Origin: Synaphobranchus kaupii
Taxonomy: Eukaryota > Chordata > Actinopteri > Anguilliformes > Synaphobranchidae
Assembly (NCBI GenBank): GCA_029718625.1
Contig: CM056376.1
Location: forward strand, 120,126,222-120,190,221
Length of the DNA: 64,000 nt
Direction of reading: 5' to 3'
The position numbers were made by a program, and so were the translations under genes. The notes beneath the pieces are model-generated. The model was given only the letters and a program-made list of their open reading frames with translations, ran no database searches and was not told the origin of the DNA. Below, piece by piece: positions 1 through 12,306 of the stretch (positions are counted from its first letter, which is position 1; each line of letters opens with the position of its first letter).

Positions 1-371
1 AAACACCCAGCAGGGGTCGGAATATTGATCATGCTGTGGCTGAATTTTTAAATAAATTTCATTCTTTGGGAGGTATTAGTGCAGTGTGTCAACTCTTGCC
101 TTTAGCACAGTCATAGCCAGCATAAGGCATGAACTCAAGAAAGATGGGCGCACACGCAAATGAAAGGTTTTCTGAATGTAAATTGTGTCTTGAAGTTCAG
201 TTTCCCTCGGCAGAATTGTTTTCTTGACTTTCTAAGGTTTCTTCATAAATGCCACCCTTGCCAGAGTCACTTTTGGCTTGCTTTGTGGGGTTTACACTGG
301 AATATACTATGAAGCATATTGTGACAAATTCTTATTCTGACAAGTTGTAAAATGTGCGATGTAAATAAAAT
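1..371. other. Unassigned AT-rich sequence leading into a LINE-like tail
   Basis: No coding frame or RNA gene is visible. The last 70 bases, with a short stretch resembling a LINE 3' UTR before the TAAATAAAAT motif at about 361-370, probably belong to the same repeat as the tetranucleotide tail that follows. The rest has no recognisable structure. Confidence 0.4.
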
Positions 372-396
372 CTGATTGATTGATTGATTGATTGAT
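340..396 (+). repeat. LINE-like 3' end with (TGAT)n tail
   Basis: A TAAATAAAAT motif runs directly into six near-perfect TGAT units (372-396). Fish L2/CR1-type LINEs commonly end in a TAAATAAA motif followed by a short tandem tail. Only the extreme 3' end is recognisable, so this would be a heavily 5'-truncated or eroded copy. It could also be a chance simple repeat next to AT-rich DNA. Confidence 0.45.
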
Positions 397-1757
397 AGAG
401 GGTTAAGCACTGCGTTTTATTTTTGTTCACTGTTTACTTGGTGTGGGGACTCTCACTTTATTGAACAGCCTAAGACACAAAGAAAAACAGGAAAAATGCC
501 AGTGATAAGAAATGATGGAACAGCATTTCTTATCACTGGCATTAACGGATTGCTAAGGTCCTCGCAAGCCACTGTGGCCACCGCTCTTTTTCAACTCTGG
601 CGACAGACTGCCACTCAGAGCATCGGGTCTACCAGGCACACGGCCCAGCAAGTTCTGCTCACTGCCTGGCCCAGTCCACAGGGACCAGGCAGGATGCTGC
701 CAAACCCCCCGCCCCCCCTCCACGGTGGAGAGAGAGCGTGCAACGTTTATCGGGAAGGACAGTGACAGTGGCTATGGTTACGGTGAGAATGGATTAGACA
801 TAGGAGGCATCAATCTACTCAGTGCGCAGGAAATCCCCCTGTTGGCGCGCCATCGTGCTGCAGGCCTACTTCCTGCATGTCGTGGCGAGGAGGGCTCTGT
901 GCTGGCAATGCACAGAGCCCGTTTCCTGTTGGTGACAAGCTGGCTGGTCCCGTTCCTGTTCCACTGAGGCAAACAGCAGCTGTCTGGCAGGATTCTCTCA
1001 CTGAAGCCCATTTGCCAGAATGAAAATCATTTAGGCAAAGCAAACCACTGCATGCCAAAAGATTGCTGTGTGCCATTTTGACCAGAGAACTGAAACTTCT
1101 AAGGATATTATTTTAAGTCATAAATGATAGCACAGTTTTTATGAAGTGAGACCTTTTGAAATCCAGATATAAAGTTATAAAGCTCTTATCCCTTCATACT
1201 TCTTCATACTGCTAGATGATGTACTTCAAATCTAGCACCCTGGCCAATGGTAGAACCACAATGAGAAACAAACCTTCTGATTTAAAGTCCTGTACTCCAA
1301 CAGATGCCTTAGGGCCTGCATTACATTGCGTGTTTGCTTTTTCTATCTGTTATTTTTATCTGTTTGCTATTCTGAGATCCCTACCGAGTATCACACTAGG
1401 GATGCAAACCCAAAAGGATCCTGCGCTTTTTATATAAATACACATTTGTCTCAAATTACTTTAAAAACAATTGACTACTTTCCCACATACACATCTTTCC
1501 TAAATAATCCCAAATACAGAATGATGACAGTAACTACAGCCTTTTTAAATGCAGTGGAGAAAAGAGTCTTGTTGCTATAGAGTACCTTTCCTGCCATATA
1601 ATATTCAGTGTTTAGAGGAGAGCTGTCCTGGCTGAGGGGGAAATATGAGAGGCCTATAGTCAGTTCTATCAATGTTTTTGTGTTCAGCATAATCAGAGGA
1701 GATTAATGCATAGCTTCCGCTTCCTTTCATCAACTGCCAACAGAAACAGTCTGCAGC
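397..1757. other. No gene recognised; two short hairpins
   Basis: Besides the hairpin at 495-543, an 11-bp GC-rich perfect stem (892-902 with 910-920, 7-nt loop) is present in a moderately GC-rich patch at about 560-1010. Open frames on both strands at 725-1076 overlap each other and show no recognisable protein, so they are treated as chance frames. Confidence 0.4.
495..543. repeat. Perfect 20-bp inverted repeat with 9-nt loop
   Basis: Bases 495-514 are the exact reverse complement of 524-543, separated by nine bases (515-523). The pairing stops abruptly at both outer ends. It is shorter than a normal miRNA precursor, which usually has a 22-bp mature duplex plus a basal stem. A snap-back or templated insertion, or a tiny fold-back repeat, fits better. 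No transcript evidence can be read from sequence. Confidence 0.6.
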
Positions 1758-1769
1758 ATGTTTAACCCC

Positions 1770-1960
1770 ACCCAACTGCTGGTGCTAAACACCACGCTCA
1801 TAACTCGACCACCAGCACTTAACACCAACTTCAGCACCCCATCAATGATGCGAAACACCACCCTCTATACCCCTCCGATGGTATTAAACACCACATTCTG
1901 CACCCTGCCAACGGTGCTAAACCCGACCATCTGCACACCACAAAACGGTGCTAAACACTA
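1770..1960 (+). repeat. Degenerate 33-bp minisatellite (about five units)
   Basis: About five diverged units each contain a variant of GTGCTAAACACCACC. The 33-bp period is a multiple of three, so the frame starting at 1758 encodes an 11-residue repeat of the type xLNTTxxTxPx five times (for example MVLNTTFCTLP, TVLNPTICTPQ). There is no upstream splice or signal evidence, and the frame ends soon after the repeats. It is called a minisatellite, not a gene. Confidence 0.6.
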
Positions 1961-1961
1961 C

Positions 1962-3144
1962 CTTCTGCCTATACGTTGCATCCTCTCTGGATGCAACCTT
2001 GAAACACAGCCAAACACTGCTGCATCTAGTTCATTCGCATAGCTATTGGACTGGACTGGTGGAGCATGGGAAATAGAGTAAGAAACTACTACTATGATGG
2101 GGTCACAGGACCCCACCCCCCAGTCCTAATTCCCAGTACAAAAGATTTTTCCTTAATTGAAAGAAGCTTGGCCTAATAAATTTGAACTTCAGATCTCCCA
2201 TATAATATCCAGAGCCCAAGGGAGAAATGCATTGTACTGCGTAAATATTGCCCTTATCACGTATCTGTGGCTATCTGCGATGTGCCATTCACTTCAGGTC
2301 GCCGTTATATTAAACTTCTATATATCCAGGTTGAAGCGGAATATTTCTGGTATCACTGAACATGCCCCATGGAATGCTTTAGTACTGTGAGCTGTGGTAC
2401 AGGGCAGTCAAAGACACAACGCAGCTGTGGGCTGGCACTGCATCGGTGGGGGCCTGCGCATCGGTTTGAACTCGTCAAACTTCTCCCTAAACACCCCGAC
2501 GCTCACATCCGCGCCATGGGCTGTTCACAGATTACAGCTATTATTCACAACTGACAAAACAACATACTTGTTGGAAAATAGGAAGTGGAGGATTGTGAAG
2601 CCAAGCAAAGCGGAAGGAAAAATAAACGATCCCACGCAAGCACTTGTCAAAATCTAAAAGTAAAAAAACCGTACGCCTTTTTTTAAAATATAAAAAAAAT
2701 ATAAATATAAGGTAAAACATACCTGTCCTTATGAAATTGGGACCAAGGCCCATGCATGGTGCTTCACATGGTAACTGTGAATGAACCTGCTGCATTGCTA
2801 TCTGGCAAGGGTCAAGATCAAGAATCCCCGGGATGCAAAACCGGGCTTCCTGCGTCGCAAGTGCTGCGGGCGCAGTTCGCACACGACTGCAGAAACGCAC
2901 TGGAGCGGCGGAGCGCGGTGCGAAACGCGACCCCGGAACGCCGTGGACAATCGCAGTGTGCCTCATGCGGGCCTTTAGGAATGCGCCTAACCGCTTTTCT
3001 CTGTACGGGTGATAGTGTATGAAATGACTTTCAGGAAAAAAAATAAAATTAAAAAAAACAGGCAAGGCTGGGGAGGCGAGGAAAAGACGGCAAGGTTATT
3101 AAAGTGAGACGGAACGAAGGGGAGAGGGGAAGGAGAGATGGTGA
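1962..3144. other. No gene recognised; A-rich and moderately GC-rich patches
   Basis: Contains an A/T homopolymer-rich patch (about 2655-2710) and a CpG-containing patch (about 2820-2990). The minus-strand frame of 174 codons across 2541-3065 has no recognisable domain. It runs through the A-rich patch as a Phe/Lys-rich stretch and is judged a chance frame. Confidence 0.4.
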
Positions 3145-3450
3145 GGCCTCGCTCTATTATAACTAATATGCCTCCGTGCACTGCGAGCAGCTCAGAGGAG
3201 CTCAGAGACATAATTATATCCCCTCCCCGTGCCGTCTCCCCGCATTAGCATCTCCTTTGGCTCACCGGCCGCGACAGAGACAAATGAGAGAATTTTTCCA
3301 GCGGATCATTCTCATCCGTTACTGCCAGTTCTGTGCGATAGATCATTGGAGCCGGGGCGGCAATAGATCACAGCGTAAAAGAGGCTCGCTAGCGTACCCC
3401 AGCGGAGCCCGGTTACAGATCAGCGGTTGCCTAATGCACGTGTGGGTAAG
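3145..3450. promoter_or_regulatory. Candidate conserved non-coding island
   Basis: This repeat-free stretch is richer in GC and CpG than its neighbours and includes TAATTA and ATTAGCAT homeodomain-type cores. It has no convincing reading frame. Such islands in gene-poor fish DNA are often conserved enhancers, but no alignment was possible, so the regulatory label is inference. Confidence 0.25.
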
Positions 3451-4164
3451 AGTCAAATCCTGTTAGCCCAGGGTTTTTTTTTTTTCAACCTCCACACCGA
3501 TTAAGCCAGAATAAATGGCGGCCCTGCCTGTCCGGTCACAAGGTTGTTGGGTGCTGTGAAGGTGTGGGTGTTTAAAGCCTGTTCCAGCTCCCATGCCCTC
3601 CCCAATTCCCCATCCCTCAATATCACACAACCGCTCATACACACCCAAACACATATCAGTGTGTGCACAGTCGCATACACTGACACACAGACGCCCACAC
3701 ACACAATCCTTAATAGGAATTTCTTTAATATGTGTCACTTGATCTGAAATGAGAGTCCTTGTGGTAGTAAGATGATGCGTTATGGGAGGAAGTGACTTAA
3801 GTTTGTCATCCAATTTTAAGTTGCAAATCCTCAATAGAGTATTTCCCTTTGTGTTATTAATTCCGAACCTGGATTAATCTATTATTTTATCTAATGCTGG
3901 AAAGAAAATAACCCCATGAAAAAGATGGAGCATGCTGAATACTGAATGCTTCGATGTGAATGCTTTCCTTTGTGATGGTCAAAGGAGACCACAATTGAGC
4001 TTTTTGGCCACGCAGACCAGCGGTGGAGTTGACGTCAGAAGAAGGATGCTCACGGTGAAAATGAAAGTACAGTGGTGGATCATTGATGGAGTTATGAGGT
4101 TGTTCTGCATCTACTTATAAGACATTTTGCCAAAAAGCCTGGTATCCACAACCTTACAAACATG
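3451..4164. other. No gene recognised; degenerate CA-rich patch
   Basis: A poly(T) run lies at about 3474-3485, and a degenerate CA-rich patch at about 3625-3710 creates overlapping Thr/His or Cys/Val frames on both strands. The remainder up to the Tc1 remnant is unassigned. Confidence 0.4.
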
Positions 4165-4734
4165 GCTGCAATAAACATAATGATGAAAAGCGCACAAAAT
4201 CAACCAATACATGGTTAACTGACCACAAAATGATTGATTTGCAATGGCCATCTCAGTATCCAGACTCAAACTAAATTGAAAACAAATAAAGCTGAAATGG
4301 TTTGAAATGAAGGGGGCAGTCCACATGTACACACCAAACTGTAATGGTTTGAAATGAAGGGGGCAGTCCACATGTACACACCAAGCTGAAATGGTTTGAA
4401 TGAAGGGGGCAGTCCACATGTACACACCAAGCTGAAATGGTTTGAATGAAGGGGGCAGTCCACATGTACACACCAAAGTACCTGAAGGACCTTGAATGAT
4501 TCTGTATGGAGGAATGTTCAACAATCCGTCCAAACATCGCCAATGTTCTTAAAAAAGGGATGGTGCAGAATATACTAGGAAAAATACATTTTGTTAAAGA
4601 AAATCTTTTTCTCTGAGCAAATTGTAATTTCCCTTTTTTTGAGCGTACAATATATATCTTTACCAGTATTATTTATTATATACAACCTTGAAAGGTTAGC
4701 TTTATCAAGAGTGTGAATAATTCTGGAGGTGCTG
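4165..4734 (+). mobile_element. Dead Tc1-like transposase C-terminus and right end
   Basis: One frame at about 4170-4285 reads as a Tc1 DDE transposase C-terminal region: NDEKRTKSTNTWLTDHK, then LQWPSQYPDSN, a stop codon, and IEN. The second catalytic Asp and the E of the IEN motif are still recognisable, but three stop codons interrupt the frame. The homology resumes at about 4478 (KDLE, FCMEE-like region) after a tandem expansion. The copy ends at 4734 with an AATTCTGGAG-type Tc1 terminus followed by TA. The N-terminal DNA-binding half and the left inverted repeat are missing. It cannot encode an active transposase. Opposite-strand frames of 65-140 codons here are shadows. Confidence 0.85.
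4291..4477 (+). repeat. Four-copy 46-47 bp tandem repeat inside the Tc1 remnant
   Basis: Units start at 4291, 4338, 4385 and 4431. Each contains GAAGGGGGCAGTCCACATG, which corresponds to the Tc1 transposase segment that normally encodes a DLKRAVH-like sequence. The last two units are nearly identical and the first two share an extra A, suggesting stepwise slippage. The repeat therefore arose from transposase DNA after insertion. Confidence 0.9.
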
Positions 4735-4736
4735 TA

Positions 4737-7700
4737 AATGGCTTTGTAAAGTTGACCTGTTTACCACGGGCTGACTGCATTACAAATCTATAAATTGTGA
4801 TTGTCATTCTCGCTCCATTCTTTTATTGTAACAATAATAGCAACTTTACTGCCTTTCTCATTTTAAACAGTTGCCTGCAGAGTGTTGTGCAGCAGAGAAG
4901 AGAAATGTGTGCACAGCCTTGCCTCTCTACCTTAACACCTGTATTAGCTCAGCAAGTTGGCATTATTGCACACAACCATGGCTACAATTAATTCCATTCA
5001 GCGCAGATGCTACTTTGGATTTAGTCTAGAGCCTACATGCAGAAAATATAACTGGTGTGAGACTGAATGAGACAGCGAGAATTTATTGTCCATAAAAATT
5101 AACATGACATCATATTTTTTAAAGAAATTATACATCTTATATAAATAATTAGAAAGTCTTGAGAAATAGGTTAATTAACAATCAGAATACTCATTCTTCA
5201 GACTTCCGTTATTATTTTGCATGCATTTTCATAAATTATACTGAATAGATTCGGAATGACTAAATAAATTGGCTGATCGAAGGAGAGATAGATTTATATG
5301 TCAAAAAAAAATATATATATATATATATGGCTTGTTCATAAGCTGTTGTAGGCTCCAATGCCAAAGGTGTCAATGGCCAGAACAGAGCTGGTGACGCCCA
5401 TGCCACTTAATTATCAGTGGGCGTACACAGTTTCTGTCTGGGACTTCACTGTCAAAAGTGTCCTCTGTGTTTTTAAGTGACGTGCTGTTGGGGGGAGGAG
5501 GGGGGGTTGTCTACCTCTGGACGGTGTCCTTTCCTGTGTCCAACAACAGCTAAACAAACCAATAAATGCCCACTGGGATCAAAGTGGCGAACAGACGGTG
5601 GAGATAAATGGCACTCGAGATGCGAGCTGCCAGCTGGACCTGTCTCTGGGGTTAGTGACAAGCGGTGCGGGCAGGAACTTGGGGAGATTATGAGGGTCAA
5701 AGTTTACAGCGCCTCTGAGACAGGAAAGGGCCACCATACCAGGATGAGAATGAATTAAAGACAGGCCCGTGTCACCACAGAGCGTGCTGCTAGCCTGGTC
5801 GCTTGGTTCTGTCTGTGGGAACCAAGGTCAATGACTGTGTTGTGTCTGTGCTGTGATATCACTCAATTGTTTGTGTGCTGTAACTTTTTTGTAAAATAAA
5901 AAAAACGTATTTACATATATTGGCAGCTTGACATGAACAGCAGTGTTTTTTTTTCAATCACTTGTTTCATTATATTGCATTACAGATCTAATACATACTG
6001 TCGAAAATGTTTGAAGAACCTCTGTCAGCATCACAAATTCATTAAAAAAGTACGTAGCATTTACGTTGAAAAACAGGAATATTACACTTAACTGTTTGAA
6101 TTATTTGACATAATTTCAGTCGGAAAGAGATGACACAAAGTATTACATTTAACAGCAAACATACAGTAACTAGAGTGAGTGGAACATAAACAAGTCCATC
6201 CAGGTGCCGTTCTAACTGAAACATCGCGGTTGCCAAAGTAACACGGATGTTTCTCTGGTGCACAGACACCTGACACTACTTCAAAGTGTTTCTAATGAAT
6301 TTCTATTTAGTTAAATTCAGTGACAACCTGACACGCAGTTTCAAAACAGTTTTCAAAAAGTGACACATTTCTAAACAATTCCTTCTTAGACGGCCAAAGC
6401 TATCAGTCAGAGCTGAATTATCTCACCAAGGACTGGCCTAGAGTTCAGTGTTATATGCTTGTCCTCCAGACAAACCTGCAGACTGACCTATTGTTCCTTG
6501 TAATGACAGCTTAACAAAACTCCTGTCCCATTACATTGACTGGCTTTTTCTGTTAGTGATTAAACACCCCTCATATTTCCAAGCCTCTGGGGACTTCATT
6601 AAGCAATTGTCATAACTCCATATTGATGAAAATAATTACTTGAAATCCAGTCACATCGGACAATTAATCCTTCTGTGTTAACATACCACATCATGATGGC
6701 ATTGTAATTTTCTCTTAGGTTCTAGAGAGGACATGACAGGCAATGCAACCTTACTAGATATGGTCTTGATGAGGCTGTCTCATTACAAAATTTGTATATG
6801 ACACAGATTGTGATGTTCATAGAAGGTCTTGTTTCAGCAGAACTTACCTCAACAAACATAGAACACATCTGTTTTGTTATATTTGATTTCTAAATCATAA
6901 TAAAACGTAATTTCTAAAAACTGGCAAAGTATCTGTTAATATTTTTTTATTTTATCGGCATAGCAGAATCAACTGTTGCCTTACCTACCTGTTGGAAATA
7001 ATTGAGCTACTACCTACAATCATGTTGTTTCTTTTTCAACAAACGTAGCCAGCTATTGGAGGGAAACGCAAGCATGATGCTGCACACAGCACTGTGAATG
7101 CATGGAAGAGCTGAATATTATGCCATGGCATATTGAGGGCTCGTGCTGTTATGAAGCAGCTTATACTGTTATCATGTTTGCATGTTTTTGTGTGCATGAC
7201 TATAATGATTTCCTATACCAAGTTAGTTGATACAATTATTTTCATTATAGGCCTATATTTAGATAGAATCGGCATCCATGAATGCATGTACAATCGCATA
7301 CTAAGTAAGATTAAATTTAAAAATAAATAAATAAATAAATATCTATATATATATATGTTCGTAATAATAGCAAGTCATGTAAAGTGTCATGCAAAAGTTT
7401 AAATGGTAAATGATTAACAACCCTGATTGTAAACATTCTGTGATTTACATTTTTATGTGATTCTGCTGACACATTACTACTAAGCAATTAAGAAATGAGG
7501 TCTGATAGAGGCCAATATAATTCAGTTGTATCTAGTGTCGTAATGACACTGATCATAGTCTTTTGCCAAAAACATTTGTCTTGCACTTTGTAAAACTTTC
7601 ATTCATTTGTGAACATCATCTGTCAAAAAAGCAAATTTTTGCTACAAAGGATACTTTATTTATTTATAAATTTTTTCACTGGGCAAGTTTCCCTCTTCAT

Positions 7701-8738
7701 AGCGGAAGTATACATGGAGAATATTCGTCTATTATTAGTTGGTATATTCAAATAAATAATTGTCATATAAATATATCATTCCGAATTCTGTGATCATAAT
7801 TAGGCAAAATTACAAATGCAGATGTTTGGAATAGAAGAGGTCGGATATTCAATTTATATTCAGTTTGTTGAAAACGGTATTGCAAAGAAATAGTCACTAT
7901 TCATCTTGTAAACCTGTTATTCAGAATTATTTCCAGAACCCATTCAGAATGATTGAATGGGTGAATGTGCGTAGCTGATTTGCTGAAAAGGCACATTTTC
8001 AGACGAATGAATGACAGAAAAAAATCTCTTTCGCACCAATTCTTGCTTATTCCAGCTTATTACTTTTTATATGAGGTTATGGCCTTGTATGGGGAGATTT
8101 AGTAATGTTATCATTTTTGAATGGCAGAAGTGTCTGATTCAAAGTTCTGGGGTTCCAGAAGTGATGTACAATTAACTTGGCTGCCTTTTAAAATAATGAC
8201 ATTTGACAAAATATTGTTGAAGTAAACACATTCTCCCTATCTTTCCATTGCATGGAATACATCACTAGAAACACAACACATGTCCAAACTACAGTTTTTT
8301 CAGAATATATGTTTACTCATTTAAGCAGCAACTATGAATGGATTAATGCATTTTGTGTGCACGCAAACAAAATTATTAGAACATGAATTCTGAACGCATG
8401 TATTCAGAATTCCATAGTGTTCCATATACTGTATCCTGTGCATATAAGATTTGTCAACAGGGCTGTAAATAAGGCTCTGGGTAATGTTGCTCTTTTTTGA
8501 GTGGGGTGTTAAAAACTTTATGCAAGATGAGTAGCCTATTGCAGGATGGTTGCTAGAGTGTGCAGTGTCATAAACATACAAAATGCAATGCCATCTGCTG
8601 CTGCATGTTAACACATGTAAACAGTAATTAGAAATGTTAGATTCCAGGCCAAAAGAGGATATTCTGTACATTATCCTTCATATACAGTATCGAGTGGCTT
8701 TATTATTTATTACTGTTTATAACACTACACACTATATA
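4737..8738. other. No gene recognised; AT-rich with short AT and AAAT repeats
   Basis: Short simple repeats occur at 5303-5328 (A then AT) and 7317-7355 (AAAT then AT). A GC-richer patch at about 5460-5760 gives overlapping frames on opposite strands without recognisable domains. No transposon end or exon could be supported. Confidence 0.4.
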
Positions 8739-8762
8739 CTATATATATATATATATATATAT
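8739..8762. repeat. (AT)n microsatellite
   Basis: About twelve AT units. A short ATT repeat follows at about 8898-8914. Confidence 0.85.
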
Positions 8763-10599
8763 TATTCACACACATATACAGCAGCAACAATAACCAAGAA
8801 ATCAGAATATATGCCCTGAATTATCATGAATAGATATCAAACTGAAAAATACAGCATTGAAATTAAAGAATAAATTACATAAAATATACTTCCAATTATT
8901 ATTATTATTATTATTCCAATTATTCTTGAAAGCATGAAATGCTTAGATCACATCAAAAGCAAGATGGGCCAAGGAACGTTGGGCGTGCCATGGTTGAGCT
9001 CGGTCAATATGAGACATCAGGAACGCTGTCGGTTTCTGTCTCCCAGGTGGAAAGGGTGTGTATTTTTCCCCAGGGCGTGGATTTTAAAGTGAATCCCGTC
9101 TTTTCTCTGCCGCAGATAGAGGGGGTGTTGGCCATTAAGGCCTGCAGGTGCGAGGGAAATGCTGGCAGGTCAGAGCCTTGGCGTTGGGTTGGTTAAAGAC
9201 CGTGGACGGGATGCGGAGTCCTCGGGAAGGGATCCAGAGTGTTAAGGGCGGTGATTTACGGCCACTGTCAGAAAACTGAGTGCACTGCATAAAATATTGC
9301 ACAAGACTGTGATAAAAACAGCATCCAAGGGACAGCATCAATTAGTCCATCAAATATACATTTAAAATGAACCACTGTGACCTTTGTGATTTATTATGTG
9401 GTGATAAAAACATACTATCACTTTGAGTGATGTAAGTTTTTTTTTTTTTTTTTTGTACTCATGTATTGGCAAAAATCAAGATGTACTTCAGTGACATTGA
9501 CAAACTAAATTCACTGCTGGATGTTTAAAACCTGATTTCTTTAGCATAACACACTTCAGTGTTTACGCAGGCACTGATGTCGCTGACTAGATTTGAAACA
9601 AGCCCAGTTATCCAGTCTGTTTGAATGAACACATATAGAATCAATTCTGCAAACATGGCTGGCCAGCATTTGATCCTTGAGAATATCCGATCTAGCAGTA
9701 CTATATCTATGGGTAAAAATCATTTGGCAAGCAGTGTCTTAATGGTTACGCCTGAGGTTTCGGAAGCCATCTGGTGCTGGGAGTGAGGAGGAAGGTGCAA
9801 TATGGAATCATATTGTATGCATCAAAGAGGAGGGATGTTACATTTCTTAACGTTTTTTTATGATTAAAAATTTTTTTTTTTACAGTTTAAACTCTTGCCG
9901 AGGACTTTTGGTATTAAACAAACATAAACAAAAGATAATTTTGCCGCCTGTTTAGTTACAATAAAGGCTAATGCCTAAAAGACTGCAGCATTATCCTATG
10001 CTTAAGAGACAGGACAAGGCCAGGAAAAAGACAATGTAATCACCCCTTAATGATCTATATTCTTCCCTGCCTCCACATCCAACAGTCAGTACATATTTTT
10101 TAATTTTAAACTATGAAAGTGTCCATACTACATGAAATCATACCAAAACACACCAAAAAATACAAAAAATGTAACTAAAGTAAAGTAAACAATGCATAAA
10201 TTGCAGATAATGCACCTTTAGCGTCAATTGTCAGGAGGGGTAGGAGCGAGTGCTGCGCTTCCATCCCAGAATGCTTTTCACTAAGCATTGTGTCACCGAG
10301 ACCAGCTAGAAGCTCATTTCCCTGGCTGTTAAAATGATGGTGCCTCAAAAACGAAGTGACATTGAGAGATTCACTCGCACTATCGTCAACCAGCCAAGCC
10401 ACTGAAGTGTCAGACTGCATTGGCCAACGTCGCATCAGCTGACAGAACTAGGGTGGGGAGGGGAGCCAATCAGCACCCTCCCCGCTTCCTTGGCACCTCC
10501 CCGCAGCCCTTTCCTGCCCTGCACCCACCCCCACCATCCCCCAAACTGCGGCATACGGCTGTCAGCTTCCGAAACAAGACATTGTGTCGGAGTGGGAAA
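8763..10599. other. No gene recognised; poly(T) at 9437-9454
   Basis: A modest GC-richer patch lies at about 8960-9260, and a poly(T) run of 18 at 9437-9454. Open frames are short and unrecognised. Confidence 0.4.
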
Positions 10600-10870
10600 A
10601 TTACACAATAACGAGGCACACTTGAGATTAGGCTAATGAGAAAATCAAAACACAATTTAATTCTTGTCAGAGGCGAATCGTCTTTAAATTACCTCTTGCC
10701 GCATGCTGATTAAGAGAAATCTGCCATTCATGCTGCTCTCTCCTATAAATAGCCCGGAGGGCTCCTTGGACGACAGGTCGCTTTGTTCTTGAGAAGGGGA
10801 AACAAAGAGACCCCTCCTTCCCCACAATGTACCGCTGACCTTACATCACAGCTTATATGCCAATAGGCAC
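10600..10870. promoter_or_regulatory. Candidate conserved non-coding island
   Basis: This repeat-free block has many homeodomain-type cores (GGCTAATGAG, GCTGATTAAG, TTAAATTA) and a TATAAATAG-like motif. It contains no coding frame. It has the look of a developmental enhancer, but conservation could not be tested here. Confidence 0.3.
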
Positions 10871-11408
10871 ATGCGTCGAGGCTGGCTATTATTAGTTTTG
10901 AGGGGGATAGTACAATTGCATCATGTGTTTGTTTGACCTTTATTACTTTCTGTCATTGGAAAAAACACATTATAAATTTAATTGAAAAGCCTTATATCTG
11001 CCCAAGTTTTTTTTTTAATGGAGCATGCTATATGTTGCTGAACATGATAATAGTCAGAATTATCCAAACATTGTGAATTTTCTATGATTTCCCATTAGAT
11101 TGGCCCTTAACAGGCACAGTGATATCTAACTTGGAAATGGTCATCGAACACATTTCATTGTTTCAATAATTTTAAACAGCCTAAATACTAATACACAATA
11201 CAAATGAAAACACAGGGAAAGTGTTGGTTGGGCATACCACTCACACCAAACACCAAGGAGTCTGGTTCATTCAGTAAGACTCTAGCTCTGAGTTCTTCAG
11301 AAAACTCTTTAAAGCTTCTTTTCCATCCACATTATTGATTGAGTCATTTGTCAGAAATGTAAGAGTAATTTGTCACAAATGCATTCTCTTTTTCTTCCAC
11401 ATTATTAG
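10871..11408. other. No gene recognised
   Basis: AT-rich sequence without recognisable repeats or frames. Confidence 0.4.
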
Positions 11409-11412
11409 TTAA

Positions 11413-12306
11413 AGCTGGAGTATGCAGTTTTCCCCCACATTTGTTGTCACAACATCATGCCCTGCCCACAGAGAAAGAGACACACCCTTACCCCACAGAC
11501 CTCGTTGTGAAAGTAAAAGTCTGCAATTTCAGGATTACAGATTGGTATTTTATAGTAAAAAATGTCATCTAAAATTCCAGGTAAAACAACAAAATATTTT
11601 ATGTTGTTGCACAACACTGAGTTTGTGTAGCGTTAGTCTGAACCAGGCATTATCTGGCTACAACTGGTAGCTACGCTTTGGTAACTTATAGCCGCATAGC
11701 CAGTTTGAGCAAATGCGATCTATACGACATAACGTTAGCAAGCATGCCCTTCCAAGAACTAGCTGCCGAATAAAGTAATGTTATTAATAATACCAATTAC
11801 CAACCTAGCTACTATTATAGGTAATTACAGTTGTCTGGCAAGCAGAAAGTCCATTCATGTTGGAACTTTTGACCTAGGCCTAGCTGTCCAGTCTGTCTTT
11901 AAAACCAATTTGTTCCCGAAAAATCTCACCACCTTCTGAAATTAGCACCTATGTTTACTCCAGTTTTCGAGCGAGCTTTATCCAATTCCCATTTATTTTT
12001 CTTTCTGTGAAATAGCACCATTGTAACGGGTTGCTGTGAAATGTCTAGCTGGTGAACTTGCTAGCTACTGGCAAGGTCAATCTCACAGTTGATTGGTCCG
12101 CGATGTGGTCATGGTTAAGCCACTGTTTTGTTTTGAAAACAAAATTCGGAGCGAATAGCTGGTTTTAGAATGCAGAATTTGAGGGTATAAAGTATATATA
12201 CAGTTTATGGTGCTGGATTTCTCTCAGAACAGTTCTTTCTATGATTACTACCTAAGCATGACTGTTCCCCGACATTTTTTCAAAATAAAAGTTTCATACT
12301 CCAGCT
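11413..12306. mobile_element. Non-autonomous DNA element flanked by TTAA (894 bp)
   Basis: The element starts AGCTGGAGTATG (11413) and ends with its reverse complement CATACTCCAGCT (12306). TTAA lies immediately outside at both ends (11409-11412 and 12307-12310). A TTAA target duplication is the mark of piggyBac-superfamily transposition. The terminal repeat is only about 12 bp, and the interior has no transposase-like frame, so this is a non-autonomous or decayed copy. The TTAA could be part of the terminal repeat, since TTAA is itself palindromic. Confidence 0.6.

Noticed and set aside
495..543. miRNA precursor
   Set aside because: The stem has only 20 bp with no basal extension, shorter than normal Drosha/Dicer substrates; kept as a structural finding only.
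2541..3065. 174-codon minus-strand frame
   Set aside because: It is Phe/Lys-rich because of A/T runs, has no domain, and overlaps other frames of similar standing.
4111..4543. Repetitive minus-strand protein of up to 140 codons with a VHVDCPLH motif
   Set aside because: Antisense shadow of the tandemly expanded Tc1 transposase segment.
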